A stretch of 64,000 bases of DNA. Origin: Geotalea toluenoxydans JCM 15764 (lineage in GTDB: Bacteria > Desulfobacterota > Desulfuromonadia > Geobacterales > Geobacteraceae). The notes beneath the pieces are model-generated. The model did no database searches and was not told the origin of the DNA. It saw nothing but the letters and a program-made list of their open reading frames with translations. Below are positions 29,784 through 39,016 of this stretch, piece by piece. Position 1 is the first letter of the stretch. The number at the start of each line of letters is the position of its first letter. The stretch is taken from assembly GCF_001311985.1 (NCBI RefSeq), contig NZ_BBCJ01000006.1, positions 95,787-159,786 on the forward strand. The letters are read 5' to 3'. Both the position numbers and the translations under genes were made by a program.

Positions 29784-30021
29784 GCTCTCATATTTATTTG
29801 TAACCCACTGCTATTCCTGCATCTTTATTATTTTTTGCTTCCGGTACCGGTTCCTGTGGCAGCCCTTTCTGTAAAGATTATTGAAAATGTGTAACCTGTT
29901 ATCCGTTAAGCAGGTGTTACGGTCATCGGTGGTTCTTTATTTTTCAGCAACTTGGACATCCAACGGAGCAGTGAATCTGTAAAATTCTGATACACCGGGC
30001 CTTCCATTCCCTTGTTACACC

Positions 30022-31488
30022 TCACTCTATGCCGTAGATCTTCATCCGCCGATAGAGGGTGGGGCGGCTCACCCCCAGCAGCTTGGCAGCCGTGGAAATG
30101 TTGTAGTTGCAGCTTTTGAATACCTCTTTGATCTTCTCCTTCTCCAGAACTGCCACGGCACTGCTCAGATCGCTGTTGCCTGCTCCGTTCTCAACCTTCG
30201 CCACGTCCAGCATCAGATCCGCCGGGGTCACATATCTGCCCGCAGCCATGACGATGGACCGTCTGACCTTGTTGATTATCTCCCTGACATTTCCCGGCCA
30301 GTCGTAATTATTGATGACATCGATGGCTTCCTTGGTAAAGGTCTTCGCCAGCCCTCCCTCCCGTGAAAACTTGTTCAGGAAATATTTGGCCAATATCAGG
30401 GTATCCTCCCCCCTTTCCCGTACCGGTGGCAGGTTGATGGCGAATTCGTCAAGGCGGTAGTACAGGTCGCTGCGGAATTTGCCCTCGGCAATGGCCACGC
30501 TAAGATCCCTGTTGGTGGCGGCAATAACCCTTACGTTTACCTTTTTTCCGCCGACGGTGCCGACCCTTTCCACGATCTTGTCCTGAAGAAAGCGCAGCAG
30601 CTTGGCCTGGAGGTTGGAAGGCATATCCCCTATCTCGTCGAGAAAGATCGTGCCGTTGTCGGCATATTCGAATTTTCCCTTCTTCGTGGTGTGTGCACCG
30701 GTGAAAGCGCCCTTTTCGTGACCAAACAGCTCGGCTTCCAGGAGATTATCCGGGATTGCGGCGCAGTTTATCGCCACGAACGGCTTGTCCTTGCGTGGGC
30801 TTCTTTCGTGGATCGCCTGGGCGGTGAGTTCCTTGCCGGTCCCGCTTTCGCCCAAAATCAACACCGTGAGATCGGTGGGCGCCACCTTGCGGATATTGGC
30901 AAAAACATCCAGCATCGCCTTGCCGGTGCCGACAAACTGGTCAAGGTCATCATTCCCTTTCAGCTTGAGGATATCCGTATCGATAAAACCGGAGACCTTT
31001 TGCAGCTGGTCCAGATCGAATTTTGCAAGGTTGCCGTTTACCCTGTTCAGCAGACAGGTCCTTTCATGGTAGTCAAGATAACCAGGGGGATTGAAATCCA
31101 GCTGCCAGCCGCAACTTTTGCATACCGGCGGCAGAAGGCCATAACTTTCACCGCAGAAGGGGCAGCTCCCCGTGTTGTTGAAATTCCCGGCAATGAGCTG
31201 CCAAAGCTTGTTTTTTGTCATGCGGTCGATGCCGGCAAATTGCACTCCGTAGCCCAGTCCATCCTTTCTGACAATGTTTCCCCGATGCTCGAAAAGTCCC
31301 TGACCAAAAAGGTCGTACTGCACCAGGACCTGGGTGTTCAATGGGATCTTGTCGCGGAAAGCAGGAGGTAAAACTTTGAGATAGGCGCCATCGAGACCAA
31401 GATCGATAATTTCTGTCTCAATTTTTGATGAAGGGGTGTCGAGCTTTGCGGGAAGAATCGCTTTTATCCTTGGACTCTGTCGCGACAT
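30022..31488 (-). CDS. PilZ / zinc-ribbon / sigma-54 enhancer-binding activator
   Basis: About 488 residues. The PilZ domain (about 1-100) has RQSPR near the start and DLGLDGAYLK, the RxxxR and DxSxxG-like c-di-GMP contacts, with G for S. A ribbon CPFCGESYGLLPPVCKSC follows. The AAA+ domain has Walker A GESGTGKE, the sigma-54 loop GAFTGA, FLDEIGDMP and the arginine region. A Fis-type HTH ends the protein (TAAKLLGVSRPTLYRRMK). ATG 31488 with GGAG is preferred over GTG 31506. There is no receiver domain, so c-di-GMP rather than phosphorylation is the likely signal. It lies just upstream of the sigma-54 promoter it probably serves. Confidence 0.88.
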   Translation of the reverse strand: MSRQSPRIKAILPAKLDTPSSKIETEIIDLGLDGAYLKVLPPAFRDKIPLNTQVLVQYDLFGQGLFEHRGNIVRKDGLGYGVQFAGIDRMTKNKLWQLIAGNFNNTGSCPFCGESYGLLPPVCKSCGWQLDFNPPGYLDYHERTCLLNRVNGNLAKFDLDQLQKVSGFIDTDILKLKGNDDLDQFVGTGKAMLDVFANIRKVAPTDLTVLILGESGTGKELTAQAIHERSPRKDKPFVAINCAAIPDNLLEAELFGHEKGAFTGAHTTKKGKFEYADNGTIFLDEIGDMPSNLQAKLLRFLQDKIVERVGTVGGKKVNVRVIAATNRDLSVAIAEGKFRSDLYYRLDEFAINLPPVRERGEDTLILAKYFLNKFSREGGLAKTFTKEAIDVINNYDWPGNVREIINKVRRSIVMAAGRYVTPADLMLDVAKVENGAGNSDLSSAVAVLEKEKIKEVFKSCNYNISTAAKLLGVSRPTLYRRMKIYGIE

Positions 31489-31620
31489 AAATTTCTCCAA
31501 CCACACATTAAAATATAATTATTAATGGAGTGTACCACGCCGGGAGATTTATTCAATCAACGGGGAAGTTGGAAAATTAATTGTTTGGAATTGTAGTCTG
31601 GTGGAATGGAAGCAAAGAAA

Positions 31621-32751
31621 TCAGGACAGCGTCTTGTGAAAGCGCCGCACGGAAAAGAGAAGGATTACCAGGCCGAGAACAGCAAGGGCTGCAAACTGCG
31701 GCCAGAGGATATCCATGCCCGTCCCTTTGAGAAAAATACCGCGAATGATCACCAGGTAATAGCGGATCGGATTGAGCAAGGTCAGCCACTGGACAGGGGT
31801 GGGCATGTTTTCGATGGGAAAGGCAAAGCCGGAGAGCAGCATGGCGGGGAAAATGACCATAAAGGCGCTCATCATGGCCTGCTGCTGGGTCCGGCTGACG
31901 GTTGAGATGAGAAGCCCGATGCCAAGGGAGCTCATGAGAAAAAGCCCGGTGGCGGCAAAGAGAAGTGTGAAACTTCCCCTGATCGGTACATCGAACCAGT
32001 AGGCGCCAACTGCCGAGATAAGTCCCACATCGATAAAACCGATTATGACAAAAGGAATTGTTTTGCCGAGGATAAACTCGGTCTTCCTGATGGGGGTGAC
32101 GATGATCTGCTCAATGGTGCCGATCTCCTTTTCCCGGACGATGGCCATGCTGGAAAGGAGCATGGTAATGATGAAGACGATATTGGTGATGACTGCAGGC
32201 ACATAAAAATTACGGCTCTCCAGGTTGCTATTGAACCAGGCACGGCTCTCAAGGCGCACGCCGCCGGGAGACTGCACGCGGCCGCTGCTCCTGGCCAGCT
32301 GTCCTGCCTGTAGATCCTCACTATAACGGGCGGCAATCCTGACCGCGTGACTTAGGACGATACCGGCCGTGTTGGAGTCGGTCCCATCGAGTATCAGCTG
32401 CACCGGGGCAGTATTGCCGGCGCCAAGGGTCCGGCCGAAGCCGCTGTCGATGCGCAGCACCGCCTTTGCCTTGCCGCGATCGACCAGATCCCGCACTCTG
32501 CTCTCGCGGGCTATGTATTCCTTAATATTGAAATATCCGGAGGAAACGAAGCGGGCCACCAGCTCCCTGCTCTCCCTGGTGTTGTCCAGATCATAAACTG
32601 CCGTTGCCACATTCCTCACATCGGTATTTACGGCATAGCCGAAAACTATCGTCTGCACCGCCGGCACCACAAAGATGATGAAGCGCATGCGGCGGTCCCG
32701 CAGCACCTGGATGAACTCTTTGATCAGCATGGCTTTGAGCCGTTCCAGCAT
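31621..32751 (-). CDS. ybhR: ABC-2 type permease
   Basis: A 376-residue protein: an N-terminal helix (FIIFVVPAVQTIVFGYAV), a large periplasmic domain of about 150 residues, then five helices and the ABC-2 signature GTIEQIIVTPIRKTEFILGK. It pairs with the next permease as a heterodimeric exporter of the YbhS/YbhR kind for drugs or lipophilic compounds. It is the last gene of the ybhG-F-S-R-like operon and is intact. Confidence 0.85.
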   Translation of the reverse strand: MLERLKAMLIKEFIQVLRDRRMRFIIFVVPAVQTIVFGYAVNTDVRNVATAVYDLDNTRESRELVARFVSSGYFNIKEYIARESRVRDLVDRGKAKAVLRIDSGFGRTLGAGNTAPVQLILDGTDSNTAGIVLSHAVRIAARYSEDLQAGQLARSSGRVQSPGGVRLESRAWFNSNLESRNFYVPAVITNIVFIITMLLSSMAIVREKEIGTIEQIIVTPIRKTEFILGKTIPFVIIGFIDVGLISAVGAYWFDVPIRGSFTLLFAATGLFLMSSLGIGLLISTVSRTQQQAMMSAFMVIFPAMLLSGFAFPIENMPTPVQWLTLLNPIRYYLVIIRGIFLKGTGMDILWPQFAALAVLGLVILLFSVRRFHKTLS

Positions 32752-32836
32752 AGGACCTCAGTGTAAAGCCTTCCCGCAGATTTTGTTTTGCGGTTTTCAA
32801 AATCAGAGTAACCGTTTAATCGTGGATTCGTTTTTC

Positions 32837-33969
32837 CTATTCGATCTTTTTCCTGAACTTGAATACGGAAAGCGTCATGACCACCAGGCAGAACACAGTC
32901 AGAAAGGCAGTCTCTACGGCCAGAATATCCAGTCCCACATCCTTCAGGTAAATGCCCCTGATGAGAACCACGAAATAGCTGGCCGACACCAACCGTGTGA
33001 CCCACTGGATGGGTAAAGGCATGTTGTCGATGGGGAAGATGAAGCCTGACAAAAGAAAGGCCGGGAGCATGGTTGCCACCAGAGCCAGTTGGGATGCGAC
33101 CAGTTGGCTCTTGGTGACAATGCTGATCAGCATGCCGAGCCCCAACGCACCAAGCAGGAACAGCAAAGACAGGGCAAAAAGCAGCAGCAGGCTTCCCCGC
33201 AGTGGAATATCGAAGAAAAATTCGCCGACAATGACGCACAGGACGAGATCGAGGATGCCGATGGCAAAATACGGCAGGAGCTTTCCCAGAATCAACTCGG
33301 GTCCTGTCACCGGCGTCGCCAGGAGCTGCTCCATGGTGCCGTTTTCCCATTCCCTGGCTATGGTCAGTGAGGTAAGCAGGGAGGCGATCACCATCATGAC
33401 AATGGCGATCAACCCGGGAAAGATATAGTTCTTTGAGACCATGTCGCTGTTGAACCAGACCCGCGGCCTTATGTCTATCCCGGCACGGGACGGAGGCATC
33501 CCCACTCTGTTGAGTCTCTCCAGGACCACCTTGCGGGAGAAGCTGCCGGTAACGGCCTCGGCATAGCCAGGGCAAAGGTGGCGGTGTTGGGATCGCTGCC
33601 GTCAAGTATGGCCTGCACCGCCGCGGTTTTTCCCGCTTCGACGGAACGGGCGAAGTCGCGGGGAACGACAAGGGCAATCAGCGCCGAGCGGTCATCTATG
33701 GCCTGTTCTATTTCCTGGTAACCGGCAGCATGACCCTGCAGGGCAAAAAAGCGCGATCCGGTAAAACCGCTGACAAATTCCCGGCTGGCGGGACTATTGC
33801 TCTGGTCCCAGACGATAAGGGGAACCCGGTCCACATCCAGGGTCAGGGCGTAGCCGAAAAGAAAAAGCATGATCATGGGTATGGCAATGCCCATCCCCAA
33901 ACTGCGCCAGTCGCGAAAGACATGGAGAAATTCTTTTCGGGCAATGGCCTTGATGCGCTGTATCTTCAT
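32837..33969 (-). CDS. ybhS: ABC-2 type permease, frameshifted
   Basis: About 378 residues after joining two frames near 33570. MKIQRIKAIARKEFLHVFRD, a first helix MGIAIPMIMLFLFGYAL, a periplasmic domain, and REWENGTMEQLLATPVTGPELILGK with five C-terminal helices give the same plan as its partner 85 bases downstream. The break falls in a GC-rich stretch, and the lost base is not certain. Confidence 0.82.
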
Positions 33970-34029
33970 AGTTCCTCATTACCCCCCTTTTTGCAAAGGG
34001 GGACAGGGGGTAAAAAAGAGAGGGCATTA

Positions 34030-34196
34030 CTAGGAGTCTGTCGGACTTAGAATGAATCGGCTGCGAAAATGGCAAATCGGTCCGGATATCCGTAAATTTT
34101 CGACAAATAGGTCCACTATTCGCTCTCAAATTTCCAGATATCCGTCCTCGATTTTCCATTCTCTCGCTTCGATCCCTAAGTCCGACAGACTCCTAG
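34030..34196. mobile_element. MITE-like element with 17-bp perfect terminal inverted repeats
   Basis: GAGTCTGTCGGACTTAG (34034-34050) is repeated inverted at 34176-34192, flanked on both sides by CTAG as a probable target duplication. The interior of about 125 bases has no coding capacity but contains GATATCCG twice. It fills the ybhF-ybhS spacer, and the right CTAG supplies the ybhF stop TAG. Confidence 0.85.
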
Positions 34197-36082
34197 CGGC
34201 TGAACTCCCGCTGGGGAGAATCCTGCCGGTCCCGCATCTCGATCAGGGAAACAAAAACATCCTCCAGGGAAGGCACGATCTTCTCCAGCCGGTCGGCGGC
34301 AATCCCTTTCCCGGCCAAGAGCGCACGGATAGCTGAAATGGACTTTTCCCCGTCAGCGGTCACCACATGCAGGCCATTGCCGTAAAGGGCGGCATGCTTC
34401 ACCCCATCCAGAGCCTCCACTTCCTCCATCAGTTCCTGTGCCCCATGACATTTCAGCTCTAGAACCTCTTCCGTCATGAACTCCGTCTTCAGCTGGGCGG
34501 GTGTTCCCAGGGCGATCAATTGGCCCCGGTAGATGAGGCCCAGGCGGTCGCAGTACTCAGCTTCGTCCATGTAATGGGTGGTGACGAAGACGGTTGTGCC
34601 TTCTCCGGCCATGCGGTAGATGAGATCCCAGAAATTGCGGCGGCTGGCCGGGTCCACGCCGGAGGTGGGCTCGTCGAGAAAGACGATGGGGGCTCATGGA
34701 GAATGGCGCAGCCAAGTGCCAGCGCTGCTTCCAACCTCCGGAAAGGACTGAAGCAGGGGAATTGCGGTGGGATTCCAGCCCGGCCATCCTGATGACCCAA
34801 TCCTTGCGCACCTGCCGTTTTTCAGGCGCAATCCTGTAGATGCCGCTGTAGAAGTCGATATTTTCCTCGACGGTCAGGTCTTCGTAGAGGGAAAACCGCT
34901 GGCTCATATAGCCGATGTTCTTCTTGATGGACTCGGTCTCGTTGACGACGTCGAAACCGGCAACGGTTCCCGATCCGCCACTGGGGGGCAAGATGCCGCA
35001 GAGCATACGGATGGTGGTGGATTTACCTGCGCCGTTCGGTCCCAGAAAGCCGAAGATCTCCCCCTTCCCCACGTCGAGACTGATCCTGTCCACGGCGGCA
35101 AAGTCGCCGAAGCGCTTTTCCAGGTTGCGCAGGGACACGGCATATTCATCCGGCTGTGGCATGGCCGTCCTCTCCCCCATCACCGAAATAAATACATCCT
35201 CCAGGGACGGTTCGATCTGCCGTATGCTGACAATTTCGACACCCTCGCCCCTCAGCAGGTCCTGCACCAGGAGCTGCGTCTTCTCCGGGGTTTCGCTGAC
35301 AATGTGCAGACGATCGCCGAACAGTCCGACCTGGTAACCCTCCAGCTTCCGATGCAGAATCTGCAAACAGGCGCGGGCATTGCCGGTGTGCACTTCAAGA
35401 ATCCCCCCCGGCATCAACTGTTTCAACTCCTGGGGAGTGCCGCAGGCGACCAGCTTTCCCTTGTGGATCAGCCCCACCCTGTTGCACCGGTCAGCCTCAT
35501 CCAGATAAGCGGTGGCGACGAAGATGGTCACGCCATCCTTGAGCAGCTGATAAAGAATGCGCCAGAAATCGCGCCGCGAAACCGGGTCGACGCCATTGGT
35601 CGGCTCGTCCAGGAAAAGTACCTGCGGCGTATGGATCAGGGCGCATGCCAGCCCCAGTTTCTGCTTCATGCCCCCGGAAAGATTACCGGCGCGACGTTTT
35701 TTGAACGGGGTGAGGTTACTGAAGGCCAACAGCCGGTCGATTTTTTCCTGTCGCCCCTTTTGTGGCAAGCCGTGGATATCGGCGAAGAAATGGATGTTCT
35801 CCAGCACCGTCAGGTCGGGATACAGTCCGAAACGCTGGCTCATGTATCCGATGCTCCTTTAAGGGACTCTCCCTCCCGCCCCACATGCCTGCCCATGATC
35901 CATGCATCACCGGAGCTTGGGTCCATGATGCCGGCGAGCATGCGCATGGTGGTGGTTTTCCCTGCCCCGTCGGAACCGACCAGGCCGAACAATTCCCCTC
36001 TGGAGACGGTGAGTGTCAGACCATCAACGGCAATCATGGCATCGAAGCGTTTGGTCAGGTTGTCGATCTTGATGGCATCCAT
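34193..36082 (-). CDS. ybhF: Tandem ABC ATPase (two nucleotide-binding domains), frameshifted
   Basis: About 630 residues in at least three frames (breaks near 35850 and 34690-34740). NBD1 has GSDGAGKTTT, LSGGMKQKLGLACAL and FLDEPTNGVDP. NBD2 has GPNGAGKSTT, LSGGWKQR and DPASRRNF, with its Walker B in the disturbed part. Two fused NBDs with two separate ABC-2 permeases match YbhF. ATG 36082 is chosen; GTG 36091 is an alternative. It would power export by the two following permeases. Confidence 0.82.
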
Positions 36083-36087
36083 AATTC

Positions 36088-36156
36088 TCACATCCCTCTG
36101 CTCACTTGCGTTCGCAACCCTCCTATTCCACAGGGGGGATTGAGGAGGGTTGCGCA
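36088..36156. repeat. Dispersed GC-arm repeat overlapping the ybhG 3' end
   Basis: Arms GCAACCCTCC (36114-36123) and GGAGGGTTGC (36144-36153), preceded by CTCTGCTCACTTGCGTTC. It resembles 26797-26848. The right arm encodes the last residues of ybhG. Confidence 0.65.
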
Positions 36157-37132
36157 GATAGAAGAATCTCCGCGTCGGCAGGCATGCCCGGCTTCAGCTC
36201 CATTTGCGGATTTGGCACCGTAATCTTGATGCGGTAGACCAGTTTTACCCGCTCCTTTTCGGTCTGTACATTTTTCGGCGTAAACTCGGCCTCCGGAGAA
36301 ATGAACGTTACCTTGCCGCGATAGCTCCTGCCTGGATAGGTATCTACCTTCACCAGCACCGCTTGTCCCACCTTGACGCGACCAAGATCGGTCTCGCTGA
36401 TGTAAGCGCGCAGCCAGGTATCGGTGATGTCCCCCAGGGTAACAACGGGGGTGCCCGCAGCCACCAGTTCACCCGGTTCCGCATGTTTGGACAGCACCAG
36501 TCCCGAAATGGGGGAGGTCAACGTGGCATATCCAAGTCTCGTCTCAGCCTGGGCGAGGGCCGCCTGCGCCTCCTTAAGCCGTCCCCTGGCCTGATCGATC
36601 TTTTCCCGGCGAGGGCCTTTACGCACCAGAGCCAGCCCCTCCCTTGCCTCGCGGACAGCCGCCCGGGAAGTCTCGAAGGCAGTTCCGGATGCATCCAGTT
36701 GTCTCTGGGAAATCACTTCCCTGGCAAACAGGGCTTTGTCCCTCTGATATTCCTTTTCCAGCCGGTTGGCTTCAGCCTCTGCCCTGGCTGCAGCTGCCTG
36801 GGCCTGGGCAATTTCCTCGCGGCGCGACCCGGCTTCAAGTTCGGCTAGTGAAGCTTCATCACCGACCTATCCGCTTCAAGGCGTGCCACGTCATGGCTCA
36901 GGTCCTCCGGTTCCAGGAGGGCCAGAACCTGGCCGGCTCGGACCGTCTCCCCCTCATCCACCAGGCGGGATTTCATCCTGCCGGGGACCTTGAAGCTGGC
37001 CTCCACCGAAACCACCTCTATGGTGCCGGAAACAGCCAGTCTTTTTGTATCGGGCTCTTCACGCAACACGAAGTAAGCAATTGCCCCCACCAATATGGCC
37101 AGTGCGGCAATAATGGCAATTTTCTTTTTCAA
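36123..37132 (-). CDS. ybhG: HlyD-type membrane fusion protein, frameshifted
   Basis: About 336 residues. One N-terminal helix (IAIIAALAILVGAIAYFVL) anchors it in the inner membrane. A lipoyl half (VSVEASFKVPGRM...DEGETVRAGQVLALLE), a long coiled-coil hairpin rich in Ala/Glu/Arg, and the second half LTSPISGLVLSKHAEPGELVAAGTPVVTLGD follow. The frame breaks near 36850. TTG 37132 is preferred, with CAGGAG six bases upstream. It is first in the exporter operon and would link the YbhFSR-like pump to an outer-membrane channel encoded elsewhere. Confidence 0.85.
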
Positions 37133-37271
37133 TTTTGACTCCTGAAAAATTTGTAACAAGACTGCCTATCTATATACCACCACTTCATCGCCTTTGGAAT
37201 GCTTTGTGCTGTTTCAATAATGTAGAGAGCTGGAATTACAGGGCAAAAATCATGATAAGGTGGTGATTCTA

Positions 37272-37838
37272 TTGAGAAGCGTACTGATATGCGACGACGA
37301 GCCGGTTCTGAGGATGAGCCTAAAAAATAAGCTGAAGGATCTCGGCTTTGCCGAAATAATAGAATGCAGTGACGGAGAGGCGGCTGTTGCATCGGCCTTG
37401 AGCCGCCTGCCGGACATTGCCATTCTAGATGTTTCCATGCCGAAAATGGACGGCATCAGCGCAGCAAAGGCCATCCGCAAGAAACTTAAAGTGCCGATTC
37501 TGCTTTTGACCGCCTGCATGGACCAGCAGACAGTGGCCAAGGCAAAAGAGGCGGGTGTGGCCGCATTCCTGACCAAGCCGTTCCGCGATCAGGACCTGTG
37601 GCCTGCATTGGAGCTGGCCTTTGCCCACGCCCACGAAATGGACGAACTCAGGGAACAGGTGGAAGATCTGAAGGAAACCATCGAAAGCAGAAAGGTCATC
37701 GAAAGAGCAAAGGGGGTGCTCATGCGCAGCCAGGGTCTGACAGAACCGGAGGCTTTTCGCAAAATGCAGAAACTGGCCATGGACAAGCGAAAGTCGTTGC
37801 GCCAGATAGCCGATGCTATCCTGTTGACCGAATCTTAA
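37272..37838 (+). CDS. Response regulator with ANTAR RNA-binding output
   Basis: About 188 residues. The receiver domain has CDDEP, the phospho-acceptor in AILDVSMPKMDG, LLTACMD and the KPF lysine. A coiled linker and an ANTAR domain (ESRKVIERAKGVLMRSQGLTEPEAFRKMQKLAMDKRKSLRQIADAI) follow. ANTAR proteins bind double hexaloop RNA and prevent termination; in Geobacter such a protein controls nif genes. TTG 37272 with AAGG upstream gives the usual start; GTG 37260 is possible. No histidine kinase is adjacent. Confidence 0.88.
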   Translation: MRSVLICDDEPVLRMSLKNKLKDLGFAEIIECSDGEAAVASALSRLPDIAILDVSMPKMDGISAAKAIRKKLKVPILLLTACMDQQTVAKAKEAGVAAFLTKPFRDQDLWPALELAFAHAHEMDELREQVEDLKETIESRKVIERAKGVLMRSQGLTEPEAFRKMQKLAMDKRKSLRQIADAILLTES

Positions 37839-37851
37839 ATTGTCACAATCC

Positions 37852-37880
37852 TTGACATAGCCCACCGCTTTGCATATATT
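37852..37880 (+). promoter_or_regulatory. Sigma-70-type promoter of the riboswitch-htpX transcript
   Basis: TTGACA (37852-37857) and TATATT (37875-37880) with a 17-base spacer. A start near 37887 places the riboswitch at the 5' end of the RNA. Confidence 0.75.
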
Positions 37881-37885
37881 TGTAG

Positions 37886-38037
37886 CAGTAAAGGGGAGTA
37901 GCAATCGGCCGGAGAAATGGCCGACCCTCAGTTCGTCAGGACGGCCGGAAGGCCCGGACCCGGGGCAACGACTTTATGTCAACGCATGCAAGACCTTTAT
38001 CCAACGCGATATCAACACGTCTGGGTAAAGGTCTTTT
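37886..38037 (+). ncRNA. yybP-ykoY (manganese) riboswitch
   Basis: The hallmark AAAGGGGAGTAGC begins at 37890. It is followed by GC-rich helices around GGCCGG...CCGGCC, CGGGGCAACGACTTTATGTCAACGCATGC and the switching stem AAGACCTTTATCC/GGGTAAAGGTCTTTT at 37990-38036. The class senses Mn2+ and usually precedes cation transporters, including TerC/YkoY proteins. Here it precedes htpX, with terC as the next gene. Confidence 0.82.
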
Positions 38038-38072
38038 ATGTTTGCCCGGACGAAACTCAATGGAGGTTAAAA

Positions 38073-38930
38073 ATGAACCGACTGAAAACTACCCTGCTCC
38101 TGACCTGCCTCACCCTGCTGATGGTTGCCATGGGCAGCGCCATTGGCGGCAGAAGCGGCATGGTCTTCGCCTTTTTCATGGCCTGCGCCATGAACGCCTT
38201 CTCCTACTGGTTTTCCGATAAGATCGTTCTCCGCATGTACGGTGCCCAAGAGATAACCGAGATGGAAAACCCGGCCTTTTACGGCATGGTCCGCAGGCTG
38301 GCCATTCAAGCAGGCCTTCCCATGCCTAAAGTTTACATCATCCCGTCGGAGAGCCCCAATGCCTTCGCCACCGGGCGAAACCCGGAGCATGCGGCAGTGG
38401 CTGCCACGGAAGGAATCCTGCGCATCCTTACCCCAGAGGAGCTGGAAGGGGTGATGGCCCATGAGCTGTCCCACGTGAAGAACCGCGACATTCTCATCTC
38501 CACCATTGCCGCCACCATCGCCGGCGCTATCTCCATGCTCGGCAACATGCTCCAGTGGGCGGCAATCTTCGGCGGCGGCAGACATAACGACGAAGAAGGA
38601 GGGGGAAGTGCAATAGGCGGATTGGCCATGGCCATCGTCGCCCCCATAGCGGCAATGCTGATCCAGATGGCAGTTTCCCGTTCCCGTGAATACATGGCAG
38701 ATGATTCGGGGGCAAAAATCTGCGGCAACCCCTTATCCCTGGCAAGTGCCCTGCGCAAGCTGCAGAACGCATCACAGATGCTTCCCATGCACGAAGCCCG
38801 TCCGGCAACAGCCCATCTATTCATCGTCAACCCGCTGACAGGCGGCGCACTGCTCAATCTTTTCTCCACTCACCCCCCCATGGAAGAGCGGATCGCTAAA
38901 CTTGAGGCGATGGCCTACCGCTCCCGGTAA
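38073..38930 (+). CDS. htpX: HtpX membrane zinc metalloprotease
   Basis: A 285-residue inner-membrane protease that removes damaged membrane proteins. It has two N-terminal helices, the zinc motif HELSH in [13 protein letters not shown] (about residue 130), two central helices, then [11 protein letters not shown] with the third zinc ligand Glu and HLFIVNP and [14 protein letters not shown] at the end. GGAGG lies before the ATG. Expression is probably under the manganese riboswitch directly upstream. Confidence 0.93.
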   Translation: MNRLKTTLLLTCLTLLMVAMGSAIGGRSGMVFAFFMACAMNAFSYWFSDKIVLRMYGAQEITEMENPAFYGMVRRLAIQAGLPMPKVYIIPSESPNAFATGRNPEHAAVAATEGILRILTPEELEGVMAHELSHVKNRDILISTIAATIAGAISMLGNMLQWAAIFGGGRHNDEEGGGSAIGGLAMAIVAPIAAMLIQMAVSRSREYMADDSGAKICGNPLSLASALRKLQNASQMLPMHEARPATAHLFIVNPLTGGALLNLFSTHPPMEERIAKLEAMAYRSR

Positions 38931-38940
38931 TCCAACGATG

Positions 38941-38977
38941 GAGGAGAGCCTGAATTTTCAGGCTCTCCTCGTTTTTT
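38941..38977 (+). terminator. Strong intrinsic terminator between htpX and terC
   Basis: GAGGAGAGCCTGAA and TTCAGGCTCTCCTC pair over 14 bases with a two-base gap, followed by six T. Read-through or a separate promoter would be needed for terC. Confidence 0.9.
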
Positions 38978-39016
38978 CCTGTTTGAATCAAATAAATATG
39001 CTGTCAGGAGTTCTTT

